Assembly: GCF_008123425.1 (NCBI RefSeq)
Contig: NZ_VSSS01000040.1
Location: forward strand, 1 to 64,000
Reading direction: 5' to 3'
DNA from: Bradyrhizobium rifense
GTDB taxonomy: Bacteria > Pseudomonadota > Alphaproteobacteria > Rhizobiales > Xanthobacteraceae
DNA length: 64,000 nt
The notes under the pieces were generated by a model. It did not search any database, was not told where the DNA came from, and saw only the letters and a program-made list of their open reading frames with translations. Position numbers and translations under genes: made by a program. Of the stretch, positions 60,023-64,000 are shown piece after piece. Position 1 is the stretch's first letter; each line of letters opens with the position of its first letter.

Positions 60023-61323
60023 GACCGGCGCTCCAGCCAGCGCTCGGCAATGCCGATCACGTGCTCGCGCAGATTATCATCAGCGATCTGCTCGATCGCT
60101 TCGCCCACAAAAGCCTGGATCAGCAGCGCCTGGGCCTGCTTCTCGGGCAGGCCGCGCGCCTTCAGATAGAACAGCAGGCTGTCGTCCAATGCACCCGCGG
60201 TGGCGCCGTGGCCGCAGGAGACGTCATCGGCGAAGATCTCGAGCTCGGGCTTGTTGTCGGCCTCGGCTTCGTCCGAGAGCAGCAGCGCCCGGATCATCAT
60301 CTTGCCGTCGGTCTTCTGCGCATCGGGACGAACGATGATGCGGCCCTGGAACACCGAGTGCCCACGGTCGTCGATCACCGCACGGAACACTTCGCGGCTG
60401 ACGCAGTTCGGAACAGCGTGGTCGACCACCAGCGTGGTGTCGCCATGCTCGGTCTTCTGCAGCAGGTTGACGCCGTTGGCCGAGAGCTCACTGCCATCGC
60501 CCGCCAGCGTGATGAAGCCTTGCAGCCGGCTGACGGCCGCACCGGTGGTCATGTTGAAGAAATTGAATTTGACGTTGGCGCCGACCGTCACGAAATGCGA
60601 GGTCACGTTCACCGCGTCAGGCGCATCGTCCATCAGGCGGATATGCGCGACATCGGCATCGTCGCCGACCGTGACGAGCACGGCGTCGCTGATCTGGTAG
60701 GTTTTGGCGCCGGCCGCAACGAAACTCTCGACGATGGTGGCGCGAGCGCCCTTCCCGACCGCGACCTGCGAACGGGTGAAGCTAGATGCGGAAGCTGCGG
60801 TCGCGATGTGGATGATCTGGATCGGTGCGGACAGCTGAGCGCCGTCGGCAATCGACAGCACCACGCCATCGGTCGCCATCGCCGCGTTGAGCGCGATCAC
60901 GGCGTCGGTGGACGCGGTCTTCAGCAGACCGGCATCTTTCTCCAGCGTCTCCCGGAGCGTCTTGAAGCCCGCCTCAGCGGCGAGCGCCTTGACGTCAGAC
61001 AGATCGGCCGCGAACACGCCGTCGACCAGCACCAGCTTGCGGGCGCCGGCGATTGCATACGCCTTCACGGCATCCGCAGCGCGCTTCAGCGCGGGCGCAT
61101 CGGGCGCAGCTGCCAGCGGCAGCACCTCGCCGACCAGCGCGCGAAGATCAGTGTATTTCCATTCCTCGATCCGGCGGTGCGGCAGGCCGAGACGCTCATA
61201 GGTCTCGAACGCCTCGCGGCGCGCTGCGATCACAGTCGGCGAACCCGGCAAGCGGCCTTCGGCGCTGGTGAAGAGATCGCTCACCGCGCGGCCCTTTCCG
61301 GTCTTTGCCACAGCAACGTTCAT
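60019..61323 (-). CDS. sufD: Fe-S cluster scaffold subunit SufD
   Basis: The 434-residue protein has the SufB/SufD beta-helix core with LEIFADDVSCGHGATAGALDD and the conserved RGLPEKQAQALLIQAFVGEA near the C-terminus. It forms the SufBC2D scaffold with SufB and SufC; SufD is thought to help iron entry. Its start lies 11 bases after the sufC stop. The N-terminal region is less conserved, as usual for SufD. Confidence 0.95.
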   Translation of the reverse strand: MNVAVAKTGKGRAVSDLFTSAEGRLPGSPTVIAARREAFETYERLGLPHRRIEEWKYTDLRALVGEVLPLAAAPDAPALKRAADAVKAYAIAGARKLVLVDGVFAADLSDVKALAAEAGFKTLRETLEKDAGLLKTASTDAVIALNAAMATDGVVLSIADGAQLSAPIQIIHIATAASASSFTRSQVAVGKGARATIVESFVAAGAKTYQISDAVLVTVGDDADVAHIRLMDDAPDAVNVTSHFVTVGANVKFNFFNMTTGAAVSRLQGFITLAGDGSELSANGVNLLQKTEHGDTTLVVDHAVPNCVSREVFRAVIDDRGHSVFQGRIIVRPDAQKTDGKMMIRALLLSDEAEADNKPELEIFADDVSCGHGATAGALDDSLLFYLKARGLPEKQAQALLIQAFVGEAIEQIADDNLREHVIGIAERWLERRS

Positions 61324-61334
61324 TACAAAATTCC

Positions 61335-62087
61335 TTACGCGGCGTCCTCGAACTGGGCGTAACCGGACGCTTCCAGCTCCAACGCCAGTTCCTTGCCGCC
61401 GCTCTTCACGACACGGCCCTTCGACATCACGTGCACCACGTCGGGCACGATGTAGTTGAGCAGCCGCTGATAGTGGGTGATCACGACCATCGCGCGCTTG
61501 GGCGAGCGCAGCGCGTTGACGCCGTCGGCGGCGATGCGCAGCGCGTCAATGTCGAGGCCGGAATCCATCTCGTCGAGGATGCACAGGCTCGGCTCGAACA
61601 GCGCCATCTGCAGCACTTCGTTGCGCTTCTTCTCGCCGCCGGAAAAGCCGACATTGACGCCGCGCTTGAGCATGTCCTGCGGAATGTTCAGCGACTTCGA
61701 CACCTCGCGGACCTTCCTCAGGAAGTCCGGGGTCGAATATTCGCTCTCGCCGCGCGCCTTGCGCTGTGCGTTGAGCGCGGTGCGCAGGAAGGTCATGGTG
61801 GCGACGCCGGGAATCTCGACCGGGTACTGGAACGCCAGGAACACGCCCTTGGCCGCACGCATGTCCGGCGACATTTCCAGGAGGTCCTCACCCCTGAACA
61901 GGATCTGGCCGCCGGTCACCTCATAGCCGGGCTTGCCGGCGATGACGTGAGAGAGCGTCGATTTGCCGGAGCCGTTCGGCCCCATGATCGCGTGCACCTG
62001 GCCTTCGTTCACGGTCAGCGTCAGCCCGTGGAGGATCTCACGCTCCTCGACACGAACCTGCAGGTCTTTCACTTCAAGCAAAGCCAT
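61335..62087 (-). CDS. sufC: ABC-type ATPase of the Suf scaffold (SufC)
   Basis: I use ATG 62087 (MALLEVKDLQVRVEEREILH) because the upstream TTG would overlap the gap to sufB without good spacing. The 250-residue ATPase has Walker A GPNGSGKST, signature VGFSGGEKKRNEVLQ, Walker B CILDEMDSGLD and an H-loop in VITHYQRLLNY. SufC couples ATP hydrolysis to cluster assembly on SufBCD. Confidence 0.96.
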   Translation of the reverse strand: MALLEVKDLQVRVEEREILHGLTLTVNEGQVHAIMGPNGSGKSTLSHVIAGKPGYEVTGGQILFRGEDLLEMSPDMRAAKGVFLAFQYPVEIPGVATMTFLRTALNAQRKARGESEYSTPDFLRKVREVSKSLNIPQDMLKRGVNVGFSGGEKKRNEVLQMALFEPSLCILDEMDSGLDIDALRIAADGVNALRSPKRAMVVITHYQRLLNYIVPDVVHVMSKGRVVKSGGKELALELEASGYAQFEDAA

Positions 62088-62149
62088 CTTGGTATCCAGT
62101 TTATTCAATTGATGTTGGAGCGCGAGTTGCGCACCGCGAGGGTCGGCAA

Positions 62150-63646
62150 CTAGCCGACCGACCCTTCAAGCGAGATCGAGATCAGCTTCTGCGCTTCCAC
62201 CGCGAACTCCATCGGCAGCTGCTGCAACACGTCCTTGACGAAACCGTTGACGACGAGGCCGACGGCTTCCTCTTGGCTGAGCCCGCGCTGGACGCAGTAG
62301 AACAGCACGTCCTCGGAGATTTTTGAGGTCGTCGCCTCGTGCTCGAACGTCGCCGAGGAATTCTTGGCCTCGATGTATGGCACGGTGTGCGCCCCGCACT
62401 TGTCGCCGATGAGCAAGGAATCGCAGGCGGTGAAGTTGCGCGCACCGGTCGCTTTACGGTGCGCGGTGACGAGGCCGCGATAGGTGTTCTGCGACTTGCC
62501 GGCCGCGATGCCCTTCGAGATGATCCGGCTCGACGTGTTCTTGCCGAGATGGATCATCTTGGTGCCCGAGTCGACCTGCTGGAAGCCGTTTGAGATCGCG
62601 ATCGAGTAGAACTCGCCGCTGGAATTGTCGCCGCGCAAGATGCAGCTCGGATACTTCCAGGTGATGGCGGAGCCGGTCTCGACCTGGGTCCAGGAAATCT
62701 TGGAGCGGTCGCCGCGGCAGTCGCCACGCTTGGTGACGAAATTGTAGATGCCGCCCTTGCCTTCCGAATTGCCCGGATACCAGTTCTGCACCGTCGAATA
62801 TTTGATCTCGGCGTCGTCATGCGCGACGAGCTCGACCACGGCGGCATGCAGCTGATTCTCGTCGCGCTGCGGCGCGGTGCAGCCTTCGAGATAGCTGACG
62901 TAAGAGCCCTTGTCCGCGATGATCAGCGTGCGCTCGAACTGGCCGGTGTTGCGCTCGTTGATGCGGAAATAGGTCGACAGCTCCATCGGGCAGCGCACGC
63001 CCGGCGGCACGTAGACGAACGAGCCGTCGGAGAACACCGCCGAGTTCAGCGTCGCGTAGAAATTGTCCGAGGTCGGAACCACCGAGCCGAGATATTTCTG
63101 CACCAATTCAGGGTGCTCGCGGATGGCCTCCGAGATCGGCATGAAGATCACGCCGGCCTTCTTCAGCTCCGCCTTGAAGGTGGTCGCAACGGAGACCGAA
63201 TCGAAGACAGCGTCGACCGCGATCTTGCGACGCGCGGGATCTTGCTCGCCGGGCTTGGGCTCGACGCCTTCGAGCATGGCGACTTCCCGCAAGGGAATGC
63301 CGAGCTTCTCGTAGGTCTTCAGAATCTCCGGATCGATCTCGTCGAGCGAGGTGACCGTCTTCTTCGGCTTCGGCGCCGAATAGTAATAGAGGTCCTGGAA
63401 GTCGATCTTGGGATAGTTGACGCGCGCCCAGGTCGGCTCGGTCATGGTCAGCCAGCGCCGATAGGCTTCAAGCCGCCACTGGAGCATCCAGGCGGGCTCG
63501 TTCTTCTTCTCGGAGATGAACCTGACGGTATCCTCGGACAGCCCCTTGGGGGCCTTGTCGGACTCGATCTGGGTCTCAAACCCATAACGATACTGGTCGA
63601 CGTCGATGCGCTTGACGCGCTCGACCGTCTCTTGGACGGCTGGCAT
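62150..63646 (-). CDS. sufB: Fe-S cluster scaffold subunit SufB
   Basis: The 498-residue protein starts at ATG 63646 (MPAVQETVERVKRIDVDQYR) with a GGAGG ribosome binding site in AGCGGAGGATAGA. The core has TACDSLLIGDKCGAHTVPYI, with cysteines involved in cluster assembly, EHEATTSKISEDVLFYCVQR and GLSQEEAVGLVVNGFVKDVL. SufB is the main cluster scaffold. The gene precedes sufC with 62 bases between. Confidence 0.96.
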   Translation of the reverse strand: MPAVQETVERVKRIDVDQYRYGFETQIESDKAPKGLSEDTVRFISEKKNEPAWMLQWRLEAYRRWLTMTEPTWARVNYPKIDFQDLYYYSAPKPKKTVTSLDEIDPEILKTYEKLGIPLREVAMLEGVEPKPGEQDPARRKIAVDAVFDSVSVATTFKAELKKAGVIFMPISEAIREHPELVQKYLGSVVPTSDNFYATLNSAVFSDGSFVYVPPGVRCPMELSTYFRINERNTGQFERTLIIADKGSYVSYLEGCTAPQRDENQLHAAVVELVAHDDAEIKYSTVQNWYPGNSEGKGGIYNFVTKRGDCRGDRSKISWTQVETGSAITWKYPSCILRGDNSSGEFYSIAISNGFQQVDSGTKMIHLGKNTSSRIISKGIAAGKSQNTYRGLVTAHRKATGARNFTACDSLLIGDKCGAHTVPYIEAKNSSATFEHEATTSKISEDVLFYCVQRGLSQEEAVGLVVNGFVKDVLQQLPMEFAVEAQKLISISLEGSVG

Positions 63647-63771
63647 TCTATCCTCCGCTCGCGGTTTCAAGGACCGCGGTGGATCAAACTCAAACGAGCA
63701 TTACGATGTCTATTACGATGTTTTTTGGCGGAAAGCACGGGCTTAGAACCGTTCAAGCCGTGTTTCGTCGC

Positions 63772-64000
63772 TTAGCCTCTAAGTAGGGTATTACCGAGCT
63801 TTCGCCAAGCCTCTAACGCCCTGTTGATGTCATCCGGTTCCGTGGACCAGCCCAGACTTAGGCGCACCGCTCCCTGGGCCACGGTGGCATCGTACCCCAT
63901 CGCCGAGAGCACGTGGGACGGCTGGACCTTGCCAGAGGAACAGGCCGAACCGGAGGATACGGCGATGCCTTCGAGGTCGAAGCCGATCACAGCAGTCTCG
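63772..64000 (-). CDS. Cysteine desulfurase (NifS/IscS-like), C-terminal part only
   Basis: Only the last 75 or so codons are in the window; the rest lies beyond 64000. The visible part contains IAVSSGSACSSGKVQPSHVL, with the catalytic Cys in the SGSACSSG loop typical of NifS/IscS-type (group I) desulfurases, in contrast to the THC of SufS. This is the first visible gene of the suf operon, 125 bases before sufB. Two desulfurases of different groups in one suf cluster are common in Rhizobiales. Confidence 0.9.
   Translation of the reverse strand, partial: ETAVIGFDLEGIAVSSGSACSSGKVQPSHVLSAMGYDATVAQGAVRLSLGWSTEPDDINRALEAWRKLGNTLLRG

Noticed and set aside
1..64000. Search for tRNA, rRNA, CRISPR arrays, insertion sequences or prophage genes
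   Set aside because: No recognisable cloverleaf, ribosomal RNA, repeat-spacer array, transposase or phage gene was found by eye. A covariance-model search would be needed to exclude small RNAs.

Overview
This 64 kb window is GC-rich DNA from an alphaproteobacterium, most probably a Bradyrhizobium or close relative. The evidence is the set of porin-like outer-membrane proteins whose mature N-termini read ADLAARPY, the rhizobial suf gene order (desulfurase-sufB-sufC-sufD-sufS-sufT-sufA), the tripartite (TctABC) transporters, and intergenic palindromes of a type common in Bradyrhizobium. This assignment is inference from sequence character, not a database result. The first 19 bases are the Tn5/Nextera mosaic end, so position 1 is a contig end in a draft assembly. 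I found no tRNA, rRNA, CRISPR array, IS element or prophage.

Layout. 84-9600: a VOC protein, an AraC regulator, a three-gene cluster of formylglycine-generating enzyme, receptor-type class III nucleotidyl cyclase and Tat-exported binding protein, then two NmrA-type NAD(P)-binding proteins, a LysR regulator and a cupin. 9633-17736: an L,D-transpeptidase, then a catabolic operon on the minus strand (enoyl-CoA hydratase, CaiB/BaiF CoA-transferase, TctC, TctB, TctA, PdxA-family dehydrogenase) controlled by a divergent GntR regulator with apparent operator repeats. 17882-25400: an unrecognised 823-residue HExxH protein convergent with a PAP2 phosphatase that starts with thirteen Met-Gly repeats, a cyclase-TPR protein, and a LysR regulator divergent from a binding protein without a signal peptide. 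25528-30617: exported and small proteins, TauE/SafE, a probable HlyD remnant and another LysR regulator.

30630-35665 carries central metabolism on the minus strand (aminotransferase, hom, glpX, haloacid dehalogenase). 35918-44976 carries phaC, MAPEG, a frameshifted exported protein, a methyltransferase, the first Omp25-type protein, argC with a PaiB-like protein, DedA and parE. 45403-54747 carries two more Omp25-type proteins, an SDR, an FAD monooxygenase, a caspase-like protein, an AraC regulator and rhlE. 54876-57747 carries a diguanylate cyclase, two tandem FabA-like dehydratases with TTG starts and a TfoX-domain protein. 57931-64000 is the suf operon on the minus strand, running off the right edge.

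How the genes work together. The clearest functional units are the suf Fe-S cluster assembly operon and the GntR/TctABC/CoA-transferase uptake-and-catabolism operon. The best candidates for something undescribed are the FGE-cyclase-binding protein cluster (no sulfatase or ABC permease nearby), the HExxH/PAP2 pair with its Met-Gly tract, and the tandem FabA paralogues. Several palindromic repeats sit exactly at gene ends and two of them touch or supply stop codons.
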